A stretch of 64,000 nucleotides of DNA, from positions 1 to 64,000 of the forward strand of contig CAMCBU010000004.1 of assembly GCA_945873095.1 (NCBI GenBank). The letters run 5' to 3'. Source of the stretch: Klebsiella pneumoniae (GTDB taxonomy: Bacteria > Pseudomonadota > Gammaproteobacteria > Steroidobacterales > Steroidobacteraceae). The position numbers were made by a program, and so were the translations under genes. This document shows, one piece after another, positions 17,945 to 27,154 of this stretch; the stretch's first letter is position 1, and each line of letters starts with the position of its first letter. The notes below the pieces were generated by a model. The model saw only the letters and a program-made list of their open reading frames with translations, was not told the origin of the DNA and made no database searches.

Positions 17945-19726
17945 ATGACCGACGCCAGACGCACGACGATCATGGGTTTGCTGGCGCTCGTCGCGCTCGG
18001 ATCCATGGCTTATGCCGATACAACTTCGCCAGCGCCACGCCCAAACTTTGTGGTCATCGTCGCAGACGACTGGGGCTATACCGACGTTGGCGCTTTTGGT
18101 GGCGAAATCTCAACGCCACACTTGGATTCGCTTGCTGCGAACGGCATCCGGTTCGCCAACTTTCACACCTCGGCCGAATGCTCACCCACGCGCGCGATGT
18201 TGCTCACCGGTGTCGACTCGCATCGCACCGGCATCGGCGCCATGCGGGAGTCGGTGCCCCATCAACATTACGGCAAGCCCGGTTATCTCACCGTGCTCTC
18301 GAAAGATGTGGTGACTTTTGCATCGCGACTGCAAGCCGCGGGCTATCGAAGCTACGCTGTCGGCAAGTGGCATGTCGGTAAAGAGTCGCACAATCTCCCG
18401 CCGGCTCGTGGTTTCGATCGCTCGCTCGTTCAAGGTGACAGCGGATCGGACAATTGGGATACACAACAACGCTATCTCGGTCTTACCGACAAGGTGTACT
18501 GGTTCGAGGATGGTCGCGAAGCGCGCATGCCCGAGCGGTTTTACTCCTCCGAGTTCTATGTCGATCGTGCTTTGCAGTATCTGCGACAGGATGCAAACAC
18601 GGCAAAGCCCTTCTTGCTGTATCTCGCCTTCCAAGCGAATCACATCCCGCTGCAAGCACCGCGGGAGTTCGTCGACCGGTACGCCGGACGCTATGACGGC
18701 GGCTGGCATCAGTTACGACAGGAGCGCCGTGATCGAGCCGCAGCGCTCGGCTTGATCCAGAGCAACACCGCCATGGTCGAGATGGCAAGCACCGAGAGTT
18801 GGAATCAGCTCGATCCACGTCGACGTGCTTACGAGTCGCGTCGAATGGAAGTGTATGCGGGCATGGCCGAAGCTATGGATCATCATGTCGGCCGACTGAT
18901 TGCGCATCTCAAAGAGACCGGGCAGTTCGAGAATACCGTCTTCGTATTTTTATCGGACAATGGCGCCGAAGCCTCGGACCCGCTCGCGATCCGATCCGGT
19001 CGTATGTGGCTCCGTTGGCAATACACGTGGGAGCGATCGCGCCTCGGTGAACCCGGCGCTTACGCGGTCATCGGCCCCAGTTGGGCGAGCGCAGCGGCTT
19101 CTCCACTCGCCTACTACAAGTTTCATGCGGGTGAAGGTGGTCTCCGAGTGCCGCTGATCATCGCGGGCAACGCCGTCGGGAAACCCGGTGCGATTCATCA
19201 TTCGATGACCCATGTCAAAGATATCGCACCAACGCTCTTGGAGCTCGCTGGCGTCGCCTCCACGACCACTTTTGCAGGGCGCAGCGTCGAGTCGATCACA
19301 GGTCGCAGTCTGTTACCGGTGTTGCAGGAGCCATCGCAGCGTCACCGCGAGCTCGACGAGACCGTGGGTTACGAACTCGCCGGGCATGGCGCGCTGTTTC
19401 GTGGCGATTTGAAGCTGCTGCGAATCCCACCTCCAGCTGGCGATGGACGATGGCGCTTGTATGACATCACGAACGACCCCGGCGAGACCCGCGACCTCAG
19501 TCTCGAACGTCCCACCGACCACGCCGAGCTGATCGCAGCCTACGCCCGCTATGAAGCTGAGAATGGCGTGCTGCCTTTGCCAGCGGGCTATGAGCCTCGC
19601 AAGCAAGTTTCCATCAATGCGTTCCTTTTCGTTTATCTTCCGTACATGAAATGGATAGTCGGCTTGGTGGTCCTCGTGCTGGCAGCTTGGTGGGTGCTCG
19701 CGAGGCGCAGGCGTAACAAGTCATGA
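17945..19726 (+). CDS. Cys-type sulfatase with C-terminal membrane anchor
   Basis: A 593-residue sulfatase. A signal peptide (residues 1-24, cleaved near AYADT) precedes IVADDWGYTDVGAFG (38-52), the formylglycine signature C79-SPTR in AECSPTRAMLLTGV, GKWHVGKES and FLSDNGAEA. The last 30 residues form a membrane helix followed by ARRRRNKS, so the enzyme is likely anchored in the inner membrane and faces the periplasm. It is only distantly similar to the sulfatase encoded just upstream, so the pair are not a recent duplication. The two may act on different sulfate groups of one substrate; this is inference from the operon. Confidence 0.94.
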   Translation: MTDARRTTIMGLLALVALGSMAYADTTSPAPRPNFVVIVADDWGYTDVGAFGGEISTPHLDSLAANGIRFANFHTSAECSPTRAMLLTGVDSHRTGIGAMRESVPHQHYGKPGYLTVLSKDVVTFASRLQAAGYRSYAVGKWHVGKESHNLPPARGFDRSLVQGDSGSDNWDTQQRYLGLTDKVYWFEDGREARMPERFYSSEFYVDRALQYLRQDANTAKPFLLYLAFQANHIPLQAPREFVDRYAGRYDGGWHQLRQERRDRAAALGLIQSNTAMVEMASTESWNQLDPRRRAYESRRMEVYAGMAEAMDHHVGRLIAHLKETGQFENTVFVFLSDNGAEASDPLAIRSGRMWLRWQYTWERSRLGEPGAYAVIGPSWASAAASPLAYYKFHAGEGGLRVPLIIAGNAVGKPGAIHHSMTHVKDIAPTLLELAGVASTTTFAGRSVESITGRSLLPVLQEPSQRHRELDETVGYELAGHGALFRGDLKLLRIPPPAGDGRWRLYDITNDPGETRDLSLERPTDHAELIAAYARYEAENGVLPLPAGYEPRKQVSINAFLFVYLPYMKWIVGLVVLVLAAWWVLARRRRNKS

Positions 19727-19736
19727 GAGCGCATTC

Positions 19737-20471
19737 TTGAAAACGATCGTCATCACCGGCGCATCCGCCGGTATCGGGCGAGCGCTGGCGCTCGAGTTCG
19801 CCAAGCGCGGCTATCGTCTAGGGCTACTGGGTCGACGCATGGATGCGCTTGCATCCTTACAGCAAGAGGCCTTGGCTTGCGGCGCCGCCGCTGCGACGAT
19901 GGGCCAACTCGATGTCGATGCGGCAGAGTCGGTCGGACCGCAACTGCAGCGCTTTTTACGGGGCTTCAGCTCGGTCGATATCTTCGTCGCCAACGCCGGT
20001 ATCAACGCCTTCACCAGCGTCGGCAAGGGTGAGTTGACCGCCGAGGCGCGCATCATCCAGACCAATGTCATCGGCGCAATCGCCTCGATCGACGCCGCTG
20101 CCGCGCACTTCATCGAGCAAAGCCACGGACACATCGTGGGTGTTTCGTCCTTGGCCTCGATGATCGCCGTACCGAAGCAAGCCGCTTATTGCGCGAGTAA
20201 AGCGGCGATCTCGATGTATTTACGGGCGGCACGAGTTGAACTCGCCCGCCATCACATCCGGGTCACCGATATCCAGCCGGGCTTCGTGGTGACAGACATC
20301 ATGCCCAATATCGGCAAGTATCCGTTCGCAATCCCCGCCGCGAAAGCAGCCTTCGAGATCGCCGAGGCCATCGAGAAGGGTCGCGAAGAGGCCATCGTTC
20401 CTGGATTTCCTTGGCGACTCTTCAAACCCTTCTTTCGTCACATCCCGAGCTCGTTTTGGAAGCGATTATGA
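19737..20471 (+). CDS. Short-chain dehydrogenase/reductase
   Basis: A 244-residue SDR, an NAD(P)-dependent oxidoreductase of alcohol, ketone or sterol-type substrates. The cofactor motif TGASAGIG lies at 7-14, NAGIN at 86-90, and the catalytic residues are S137/S138, Y151 and K155 (YCASK). The C-terminus carries a hydrophobic/aromatic tail (FPWRLFKPFFRHIP). The start is TTG at 19737; the ATG just upstream is out of frame and hits a stop at once. The gene lies 10 bases after the second sulfatase and its stop overlaps the GST start (ATGA), so it belongs to the same operon. Confidence 0.9.
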   Translation: MKTIVITGASAGIGRALALEFAKRGYRLGLLGRRMDALASLQQEALACGAAAATMGQLDVDAAESVGPQLQRFLRGFSSVDIFVANAGINAFTSVGKGELTAEARIIQTNVIGAIASIDAAAAHFIEQSHGHIVGVSSLASMIAVPKQAAYCASKAAISMYLRAARVELARHHIRVTDIQPGFVVTDIMPNIGKYPFAIPAAKAAFEIAEAIEKGREEAIVPGFPWRLFKPFFRHIPSSFWKRL

Positions 20472-21613
20472 GCACGCGTTATCGGATGTATGGCTGGCAC
20501 TTGTCGTACTTTGCCGGCAAGGTGCGCTCGTACCTGAAGTACAAACGAGTTCCCTTCGACGATGTCGATGTGAATCTCTTCGTGTTGATGTGGCTCGGTA
20601 AGCGAAAAACGGGGGTAGTCGCGATGCCCCTGCTGCAAACCCCCGACGACCTCTGGATGCAAGACTCAAGCGAAACTTGGCAGTTCATCGAGGCACGTTT
20701 CAAAGACCGCCCCATTTTACCGACCTCGCCTCGGCAACGCTTCGTGTCGCTTTGGCTCGAAGTCTGGGGTGACGAGTGGTGGATTCCCATCGCCATGCAG
20801 ACCCGCTGGCGCCACAGCGAGAACTATCCGCTGTTCGAGCATGATGCCGGTAATGCTCTACTGCCCGGGTGGCCGGGCTTTTTGCAGCGCCGCGCCGTCG
20901 CGCGAATCGCTCGTCGTCTGCGCGGCTATCTGCCGGCCGTTGGAGTGAGACCCGAACAAGACGAGCTGCTGATGGCTTGGACGCGTCGTATGCTGGCCTT
21001 GCTCGAAACTCATTTTGCCGAGCATGCGTTTTTGCTTGGCAGTAAACCGAGCCTTGCCGACTTTTCATTGATGGGTACGATGTATGGGCATCTCGGCCGC
21101 GACCCATGGCCTGCACGCGAACTGATTGCGCCGAACCCGCATCTACGCCGTTGGATCGATCGCATGGCTGACTTGCCACACTCCCTCGACGAGACGCGCG
21201 ACAACGCGTGGCTCGCCGACGACGAGTTGCCTGCAACGCTGTTGCCGATCCTGCGCGCCACCTTCGAAGAATTCGGCGCCCAGGTCGCGGGCATTGCCTC
21301 GCAAGTGAGCGCCCTTGCGGCTCACTGGCCACATGATAAGCGCTTGCCACGCATCCTCGAGGATGTCTCGATTCCGCTGCCGGAAGGCACCTTCCGACGC
21401 GCGGCGATGCCCTACACGCTTTGGATGGCGCAGTGCGCCATCGATAGCATCAAATCGCTGCCGGAGAGTTCCGCACTCGAGCTGCGTCGTTGGCTCGCGG
21501 ACGTCGGTGGCGCAGCTTTGCTATCGATCGACGCACCGCGACTCGATCGCGATGGTCTACAGGCGCGCTTCAGCTCGGCAACACGTGATCGCGGAACTGC
21601 TCGCGCAGCTTGA
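20468..21613 (+). CDS. Glutathione S-transferase family protein, long form
   Basis: A 381-residue protein. The N-terminus is a thioredoxin-fold GST domain ([19 protein letters not shown], then [22 protein letters not shown]) and the middle is a helical GST C-terminal domain ([26 protein letters not shown], noted here as ending [11 protein letters not shown]). Around 130 extra residues follow, unlike standard GSTs of 200-230 residues. The start at 20468 makes an ATGA overlap with the SDR. The last 44 bases overlap the convergent acyl-CoA ligase gene. Function in the sulfatase operon may be detoxification or isomerisation; the substrate is unknown. Confidence 0.87.
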   Translation: MSTRYRMYGWHLSYFAGKVRSYLKYKRVPFDDVDVNLFVLMWLGKRKTGVVAMPLLQTPDDLWMQDSSETWQFIEARFKDRPILPTSPRQRFVSLWLEVWGDEWWIPIAMQTRWRHSENYPLFEHDAGNALLPGWPGFLQRRAVARIARRLRGYLPAVGVRPEQDELLMAWTRRMLALLETHFAEHAFLLGSKPSLADFSLMGTMYGHLGRDPWPARELIAPNPHLRRWIDRMADLPHSLDETRDNAWLADDELPATLLPILRATFEEFGAQVAGIASQVSALAAHWPHDKRLPRILEDVSIPLPEGTFRRAAMPYTLWMAQCAIDSIKSLPESSALELRRWLADVGGAALLSIDAPRLDRDGLQARFSSATRDRGTARAA

Positions 21614-23192
21614 TCTTCTGCATCTTGCCGGTCGCCCCGAGCGGAATCGCATCGACGAACACGACATCGTCCGGCACTTGCCACTTGGCGACTTTACCGC
21701 GATAGAACTCGAGCAAGGCTTCGGCTGTCACCTCGGCCGCGGGCTTTCGCACCACGACGAGCAGGGGTCGCTCGTCCCACTTCGGATGGAACACGCCGAT
21801 GCAGGCTGCCATGGCCACGGCCGGGTGCCCCATCGCAATGTTCTCGATATCGATCGAGCTGATCCACTCGCCACCCGATTTGATGACATCCTTGCTGCGA
21901 TCGGTGATCTGCATGAATCCGTCAGGGTCGATACTTGCGACATCGCCCGTCGGAAACCAACCATCCACCAAGGGATCGCCACCGGCATCCCGAAAGTAGC
22001 GCGATACGATCCACGGTCCGCGAACGAGCAAATCTCCAGTCGCTTTGCCATCCCAGGGCAGTTCGCGACCGGCATCGTCGACGATCTTCATCTCGACGCC
22101 GAAAATCGCTCTACCCTGTTTTTCCATGAGGGCGAGCTGTTCGTTTTCGGGAACGGACAGGTGTTTACCTTTGAGCGTGCTCAAGGTGCCAAGTGGCGAC
22201 ATCTCCGTCATGCCCCAAGCGTGCAACACGGTCACACCCAACGCGCGGAATCGCTCGATCATGGCACGCGGACACGCCGACCCACCGATGACCGTTCGAC
22301 GCATCGTCGCGAAGCCGCCTTGCACCGAATCGATTTGATTCAGCAAGCCGAGCCAAACCGTCGGCACCCCTGCAGCCATGGTGACGCCCTCGGTTTCGAT
22401 CAAATGGTGCAGCGATTTACCGTCGAGGGCGGCACCGGGGAAGACCAGCTTCACACCGACCATCGCGGCGACGTACGGGATGCCCCAGGCGTTGACATGG
22501 AACATCGGCACGACCGGCAGCACGGAATCTCGCGAAGATAGATTCATCGCATCGGGCATCGCACCGGCATAAGCATGCAGCACGGTCGAGCGGTGCGAAT
22601 ACAACACACCTTTGGGATTACCGGTCGTGCCACTCGTGTAACACAGCGCCGCGGCGGTTCGCTCATCGAATTCCGGCCAGGCGTACTCGGTGCTCTCGCC
22701 TAAGATCCACGACTCGTAATCGATCAAACCGGGGATCGAGGTCGTTGCGGGCAAGCGCTCCGCGCCGGCCATCAGCACCCATCGTTTTACGGTCGGACAC
22801 TGGGCCGCCACAGCCTCGATAATCGGCAGGAAGGTGAGATCGAAACACAGAACGGCGTCTTGTGCGTCGTTGATGATCCAAACGACTTGCTCGGGAGAGA
22901 GTCTCGGATTGATGGTGTGCAGCACGCGCGCGCTACCGCTGACGCCAAAATAGAGCTCAAAGTGTCGATAGCCATTCCAGGCGAGTGTCCCGACTCGAGT
23001 TGCGGCGGGCAGGTCGAGACGATCGAGCGCATTGGCGACTTGCCGCGATCGCGCCGCCGCGTCTCGGTAGGTGTAGCGATGCAGATCGCCCTCGATCCGT
23101 CTCGAGACGATCTCGGCATCCGCATGATTCCTCGCGGCAAACTCGATCAACCGCGAAATCAGCAGCGGTTGTTCCTGCATCGCTCCGAACAT
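21570..23192 (-). CDS. Fatty-acid/medium-chain acyl-CoA ligase (AMP-binding)
   Basis: A 540-residue adenylate-forming ligase that activates a carboxylic acid to its CoA thioester using ATP. The P-loop-like [18 protein letters not shown] is intact, as are [29 protein letters not shown] and the C-terminal catalytic lysine in LGATGKMQK. Length and motifs fit the AlkK/FadD3-like medium/long-chain group. The start at 23192 has a strong GGAGGGG ribosome site; the longer frame is not needed. The AhpD-like gene lies 25 bases upstream on the same strand, so they form a two-gene unit. Overlaps the GST gene by 44 bases tail to tail. Confidence 0.92.
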   Translation of the reverse strand: MFGAMQEQPLLISRLIEFAARNHADAEIVSRRIEGDLHRYTYRDAAARSRQVANALDRLDLPAATRVGTLAWNGYRHFELYFGVSGSARVLHTINPRLSPEQVVWIINDAQDAVLCFDLTFLPIIEAVAAQCPTVKRWVLMAGAERLPATTSIPGLIDYESWILGESTEYAWPEFDERTAAALCYTSGTTGNPKGVLYSHRSTVLHAYAGAMPDAMNLSSRDSVLPVVPMFHVNAWGIPYVAAMVGVKLVFPGAALDGKSLHHLIETEGVTMAAGVPTVWLGLLNQIDSVQGGFATMRRTVIGGSACPRAMIERFRALGVTVLHAWGMTEMSPLGTLSTLKGKHLSVPENEQLALMEKQGRAIFGVEMKIVDDAGRELPWDGKATGDLLVRGPWIVSRYFRDAGGDPLVDGWFPTGDVASIDPDGFMQITDRSKDVIKSGGEWISSIDIENIAMGHPAVAMAACIGVFHPKWDERPLLVVVRKPAAEVTAEALLEFYRGKVAKWQVPDDVVFVDAIPLGATGKMQKIKLREQFRDHVLPS

Positions 23193-23217
23193 GACCCCCT
23201 CCTGTCGATCAGATGGA

Positions 23218-23793
23218 CTAGCGACCGAACTCGCAATAACTCTCGCGCTCCACGAGATCGAACGCAAACAAAAATTTCGCCATGCCCGTCAATACCGCCA
23301 TCGTGACGCCCAGTTCCAAGATCTGCTCGTGGTCGAAATGACGGGCAAGATCCACGTGCAACTCGGGAGAAACCACGCCATCTGAGTGACCGAGCGACAT
23401 CTGCTCGGCCAAGCGGATGACCGCCCGCTCGGCATCACTCCAACACGGCGCCTCGAGATCATCGATGGCCGCGATTTGAGCCTCGGTCAAGCCCGCCGCC
23501 ATGGCATCGAGCCGATTGCCCTTGTTGCAAAAAGCGCAGCCGTGCAGCGTCGAGAGCCGGTAACGCGCAAGCTCCTTCACGGCGAGCGGAACACGGCCGC
23601 CACGGAACAAACGCTGATAGAAATCACCGTACCAAGCGAAGACATCGGGAGCGTGACCCATCACATCGATGAAGGTCGCATCACCCCGAACGGCAACAGC
23701 CCGATCGTGGGCGGACTGCATGAAGGACGGCAAGTCCGCGCGCGACAATGGCGGAATGAAGGGGTTGGGCTTGTTTATGGGGGCTTCGGACAT
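23218..23793 (-). CDS. Carboxymuconolactone decarboxylase / AhpD-like protein
   Basis: A 191-residue helical protein of the AhpD-like superfamily. The redox motif C86-AFC89-NKG and surrounding KELARYRLSTLHG are typical; AhpD-like members with CxxC act as alkylhydroperoxidases, others as decarboxylases. The start at 23793 gives MSEAPINKP; a longer frame to 23922 overlaps the divergent small gene. It is the first gene of a unit with the acyl-CoA ligase. The role could be peroxide removal or a step of a catabolic pathway. Confidence 0.87.
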   Translation of the reverse strand: MSEAPINKPNPFIPPLSRADLPSFMQSAHDRAVAVRGDATFIDVMGHAPDVFAWYGDFYQRLFRGGRVPLAVKELARYRLSTLHGCAFCNKGNRLDAMAAGLTEAQIAAIDDLEAPCWSDAERAVIRLAEQMSLGHSDGVVSPELHVDLARHFDHEQILELGVTMAVLTGMAKFLFAFDLVERESYCEFGR

Positions 23794-23811
23794 CGGCGAT
23801 AATGGTAGCGC

Positions 23812-24003
23812 ATGAGCGACAACCCCAACTGCTGGAGCTGCCGATACTTTCGCGTCACCTGGGATCCGGGTATGCCCTATGGCTGCGATGCCATCGGCTT
23901 TAAGAGTCGTATCGTGCCGCACCTCGAAGTGCTACGGACCAGCGGCTCGCCCTGCCGCGCTTACACGCGCAAGAGCGAGCCACCGACCACGACCGAGCCG
24001 TGA
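23812..24003 (+). CDS. Small conserved four-cysteine protein
   Basis: A 63-residue protein, MSDNPNCWSCRYF then PYGCDAIGFKSRIVP and SPCRAYTRK. The CxxC plus two later cysteines suggest a small zinc-binding fold. From memory, near-identical short proteins occur in many beta- and gammaproteobacteria (pattern CWxCxYF ... YGCxAxGFKS ... C), without known function. It starts 18 bases from the divergent AhpD-like gene and ends nine bases from the convergent TerB-like gene. Confidence 0.75.
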   Translation: MSDNPNCWSCRYFRVTWDPGMPYGCDAIGFKSRIVPHLEVLRTSGSPCRAYTRKSEPPTTTEP

Positions 24004-24012
24004 GGCGCCTGA

Positions 24013-24972
24013 CTATCGACGGACCAACTCGACGACTTCGGATGCACTCAAGGTGCTCGCGCGCTGACGGATCGCCGGCAAATATTCCTGTTGCAGATTC
24101 TTGGCAGGCCCCAGCGTCTCTTGGAAAGTCCGCTTGAGCAGTTCGGTACTCATCACTCGTCCACCAGCGTAGTAGCGCCTAGCCACTTGCCCCAAGGCAT
24201 AGGTCGTCGCAAACGAAAAAGCCATGCCCGTGGCAGCACCGGTGAGGCCTCCCAGCATTTTTCCGGCCGCTTTGCCGACCAAACCACCGATCAGCTTTCG
24301 GCCGATCTGTTCGACATACTGCGACGTCAGGCCAACACCCACCGTGGCAAGGAATTCTTTGATATGACCTTGGTCCATCTCGATACCGTGGGCTTTGCCG
24401 ATCTTGTACACCATTCGAACCTGCAGCGGGATGATGGCCATCGAGGCCCAGGACTGGGGCAGCAATTCGAGCGCGCCGTTCAGAATCGAATAATTGAGAA
24501 TGCTTTTGTCGAGTTCGGCGTCGCGAGCGGGTGTCGCAACCGGTGCGGCAAAAGCCGCAACCACGGGCGCAACCACGGGCGCAACAACAGCCGCAGCGGC
24601 GATCGAGTCGGCCTGGGCTGCGCTCGCGATCGCCGGATCGTCATCTGCAAGACGGAGTGCGTTGCACAACGAAGCCAGAAACCCCTGCTCTGCTTGGCTT
24701 TGAACACCATCGGCATCACAAACGCATACAGCCATTTCGTAGGCGAGTTGTCGGTGCTCTAGCTCAGTCAGGCCGGCGATGGCTTGTGACAAGGTGACTC
24801 GTTTCAACAAGACGTCTTGATAGACCCCTGCCAAGGCGGCACCACCGGCCTGACCCGCCAAAGACTCGGCGACATCACGAATGGCGGCACGCTCGTTTTC
24901 GGATTTTTGACCATCCACGAGCGCCGTATGGATCATGATGTTCAAAATGGCGCGTTGTGTTGCTGTATCCAT
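24013..24972 (-). CDS. TerB-like and DUF697-like two-domain protein
   Basis: A 319-residue protein. The N-terminal 120 residues look like a TerB-type helical domain (AILNIMIHTALVDGQKSENE, CVCDADGVQSQAEQGFLASL) with acidic residues of the tellurite-resistance TerB pattern. A Val/Ala/Pro linker of about 30 residues follows. The C-terminal part resembles DUF697/YcjF (IIPLQVRMVYKIGKAHGIE, then a glycine-rich helix KLIGGLVGKAAGKMLGG) and probably inserts in or contacts the membrane. No function can be assigned. The regulator gene upstream ends seven bases from its start, so the two could be co-transcribed. Confidence 0.72.
   Translation of the reverse strand: MDTATQRAILNIMIHTALVDGQKSENERAAIRDVAESLAGQAGGAALAGVYQDVLLKRVTLSQAIAGLTELEHRQLAYEMAVCVCDADGVQSQAEQGFLASLCNALRLADDDPAIASAAQADSIAAAAVVAPVVAPVVAAFAAPVATPARDAELDKSILNYSILNGALELLPQSWASMAIIPLQVRMVYKIGKAHGIEMDQGHIKEFLATVGVGLTSQYVEQIGRKLIGGLVGKAAGKMLGGLTGAATGMAFSFATTYALGQVARRYYAGGRVMSTELLKRTFQETLGPAKNLQQEYLPAIRQRASTLSASEVVELVRR
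24554..24601. repeat. Four copies of a 12-bp in-frame repeat
   Basis: A 12-base unit (GCCGCAACCACG / GGCGCAACCACG and variants) repeats four times at 24554-24601 and encodes the Val-Val-Ala-Pro linker of the TerB/DUF697-like protein. Each unit keeps the reading frame, so copy number changes would only alter linker length. Confidence 0.75.
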
Positions 24973-24979
24973 GATGCCC

Positions 24980-25891
24980 TCACACAGTTTCTCGGTTGAA
25001 CAAGCCGGCCTGAGCCTGCTCGCGAATGATGGCGACAGCCGGGTGCTTGATGCGCCGCTCGGTCGAGAGTACGTAGAAACGCGCTTTCAAACCTTCGACT
25101 TTTCCGATCAATTGGACGCCATAAGCGTGGACGATTTCCCGCTCGATGGCGAGGGGGGCTGCGAACACACCGACACCTTGCTGTGCAAAGGTCTTGACCA
25201 ACGCACTGTCGTCTAGTTCCGCTGCGATCGAGGGACGTAGGTGCTGCGCCTCGAACCAACCCTCCAAAGATCGTCGATTCGGACTTTTCTCGGTCGGCAG
25301 CAACATCGGCGCACCATCGACACTCTGCGGAAAACCCCGCTTCAACTTGCGGGCAAGCGCCGCCACGCCGAACAAGCCGAGCTCCGACTCGCCGAGCAGG
25401 TGACTGTACGCCTTGACCCCACTGTCGGTCGGCAACGCGTTGGTGGAGAGCACGAGATCCAACCGATGTGCTGCCAAATCGACGAGCAAACCGGCGAGCG
25501 GCGCCTCGTGGCAGACCAACTGAAACGGCGGATCGGCGCGCAGCAACGGCTCGAGTATCCGCCACGTCAGCAATTTCGGGACAGCATCGGCGATCCCGAT
25601 CGCGACCGGCCGCCGCCCGGCCGTCCGAGCGCCTCGCAAGACACTCGCCAGTTCCAGTCCGCGGGAGAAGATTTCCTCGGCATAGGCGTAGGCGATACGC
25701 CCAAGCTCGGTCGGCACGAGTCGTCGCCCCTGCTTCTCGAATAAGGCGCCCTGTAGTTGGGCCTCAAGCAACTTCAGTTGCCCGCTGATCGTTTGCGGGG
25801 TGAGGTTGAGCGAACGAGCGGCGGCGACCACACCGCCCTCGCGCACGACCGTCCAGAAGTACAACAAATGGCTGTAGTTGAGATGTTGCAT
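24980..25891 (-). CDS. nhaR: LysR-family regulator of NhaR type
   Basis: A 303-residue LysR regulator whose N-terminal helix-turn-helix (LNYSHLLYFWTVVREGG, then NLTPQTISGQLKLLEAQL) is very close to NhaR, the activator of nhaA and of osmotic/biofilm genes in enteric bacteria. The C-terminal effector domain is complete. No nhaA lies beside it; instead a methyltransferase gene diverges 48 bases away, and the antiporter-like gene is 17 kb off. NhaR-like proteins are often encoded alone in gammaproteobacteria. The gene may regulate the divergent gene through the inverted repeat between them. Confidence 0.87.
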   Translation of the reverse strand: MQHLNYSHLLYFWTVVREGGVVAAARSLNLTPQTISGQLKLLEAQLQGALFEKQGRRLVPTELGRIAYAYAEEIFSRGLELASVLRGARTAGRRPVAIGIADAVPKLLTWRILEPLLRADPPFQLVCHEAPLAGLLVDLAAHRLDLVLSTNALPTDSGVKAYSHLLGESELGLFGVAALARKLKRGFPQSVDGAPMLLPTEKSPNRRSLEGWFEAQHLRPSIAAELDDSALVKTFAQQGVGVFAAPLAIEREIVHAYGVQLIGKVEGLKARFYVLSTERRIKHPAVAIIREQAQAGLFNRETV

Positions 25892-25894
25892 ATA

Positions 25895-25929
25895 TCGATA
25901 TTCCCGAATGATTAATACCGAATAATCGA
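25895..25929. promoter_or_regulatory. Imperfect inverted repeat in divergent regulator promoter
   Basis: TCGATATTC (25895-25903) and GAATAATCGA (25920-25929) form an inverted repeat with one extra base in the right arm, separated by 16 bases of AT-rich DNA. It occupies the 48-base gap between the nhaR-like gene and the methyltransferase gene, where a LysR operator is expected. Confidence 0.4.
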
Positions 25930-25939
25930 TTTTTCAGCA

Positions 25940-27154
25940 ATGTTAATCCGCCGTAAGATGCCTCGGATGCACTATCCGCCGCCCTGGCATCGCATTGCCC
26001 ATCACGACATGCTGGTCGAAACCACGCATGACGAGCGCGCGCGGCTCGATTGCATCGCGCACTTGAACGTCTTTGCGGCGCAGCGCCTCGCCCCCACCGT
26101 GAAAGCCGCTTTCGAGTGCAAGGGCGTCGCCCCGATCGATCGGCACGAGGTGCGGCAGATCATGGAGCGCGATCCGGCATTCCGCGCTTGGAGTCTCGTG
26201 CGGCGCAACACCATGGAGATGCGTCAGAAAACCGGGCGCGACATCGTCGGGCGGCAGCGCGAGGCTCTGCGCGACAAGGCGGACCGCCTCAACGCCAGTC
26301 ATGACTCAAAGAAAAGCCGCTTATACCTCGATCCAGCGCTCGCGGTGCCGCGCTACGTCGCGGCAGTCGATCAGCACCTGATGCAGGGTGGTTACACCGC
26401 GCAGTGGCTTGAGCGCGACGTGTCGAACGCCGCCAACTACGACGCCGGTATGTTCGCTACCGTCGCCGGCAGCGCGGGGCCTCACAATGATGCTGCCGGT
26501 CGCGCTTTGTCCGATTGGCTACGGCGCGAGTTCCCGGCCTTCGTGCCCGAGCGCATCGTGGACTTAGGCTGTGGTCTCGGCCACAACACGCTGCCACTGC
26601 GTCGACTGTTCCCTGCTGCAAAGATCATCGCCATCGATGTGGCTGCACCCATGCTGCGCTATGGTCATGCGCGCGCACGCGCGCTCGGCGTCGATGACAT
26701 CGAGTTCCGCCAGGAGGATGCCACCCGTACCTCCCTGGCCGCACACAGTGCCGATCTCGTCTTCAGCACCATGGTGCTGCACGAAACCTCCCACGACGCG
26801 TTACCGAAACTCTTGCAGGAATCACATCGATTACTGCGTGGCGGCGGGCTTGCCATCCATTTGGAGCAACCGCCCTATCGCGGACTCAATCCATTCGAGC
26901 AATTCATGCGCGACTGGGATGGTCGTTACAACAACGAGCCGTTCTGGAGTGCGCTGCACGAGAGCGATCTGCGACAGATGATGACAAAAGCCGGCTTTGG
27001 CGAGGAGCACGTCTTCGAGACGCGCTGCGTCGCACCGACCGGGCAGTCGTCAAAACCAGCAGAGGAAGATTTCGGACGTGCGCCCGCGTGGTATGCCGTC
27101 GGCGCATGGCAGGCTGTTGAAGGATATGCACTCCCACCTCCCGCAAAAAGCTGA
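25940..27154 (+). CDS. Class I SAM-dependent methyltransferase
   Basis: A 404-residue protein. The first 190 residues are a helical region of unknown role. The Rossmann methyltransferase domain follows, with SAM motif VDLGCGLGHN from residue 207, AIDVAAPMLRYG, the DADLVFS-like ADLVFSTMVLHE and post-motif RLLRGGGLAIHLE. The acceptor is unknown. ATG 25940 is used here; ATGs at 25958 and 25967 are alternatives, and none has a clear ribosome site. It diverges from the nhaR-like gene and overlaps the next small gene by 29 bases. Confidence 0.86.
   Translation: MLIRRKMPRMHYPPPWHRIAHHDMLVETTHDERARLDCIAHLNVFAAQRLAPTVKAAFECKGVAPIDRHEVRQIMERDPAFRAWSLVRRNTMEMRQKTGRDIVGRQREALRDKADRLNASHDSKKSRLYLDPALAVPRYVAAVDQHLMQGGYTAQWLERDVSNAANYDAGMFATVAGSAGPHNDAAGRALSDWLRREFPAFVPERIVDLGCGLGHNTLPLRRLFPAAKIIAIDVAAPMLRYGHARARALGVDDIEFRQEDATRTSLAAHSADLVFSTMVLHETSHDALPKLLQESHRLLRGGGLAIHLEQPPYRGLNPFEQFMRDWDGRYNNEPFWSALHESDLRQMMTKAGFGEEHVFETRCVAPTGQSSKPAEEDFGRAPAWYAVGAWQAVEGYALPPPAKS

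Noticed and set aside
16276-19726. The two adjacent sulfatases as a recent tandem duplication
   Set aside because: Apart from the family motifs their sequences, lengths and termini differ (one has a C-terminal anchor), so they are old paralogues at most.
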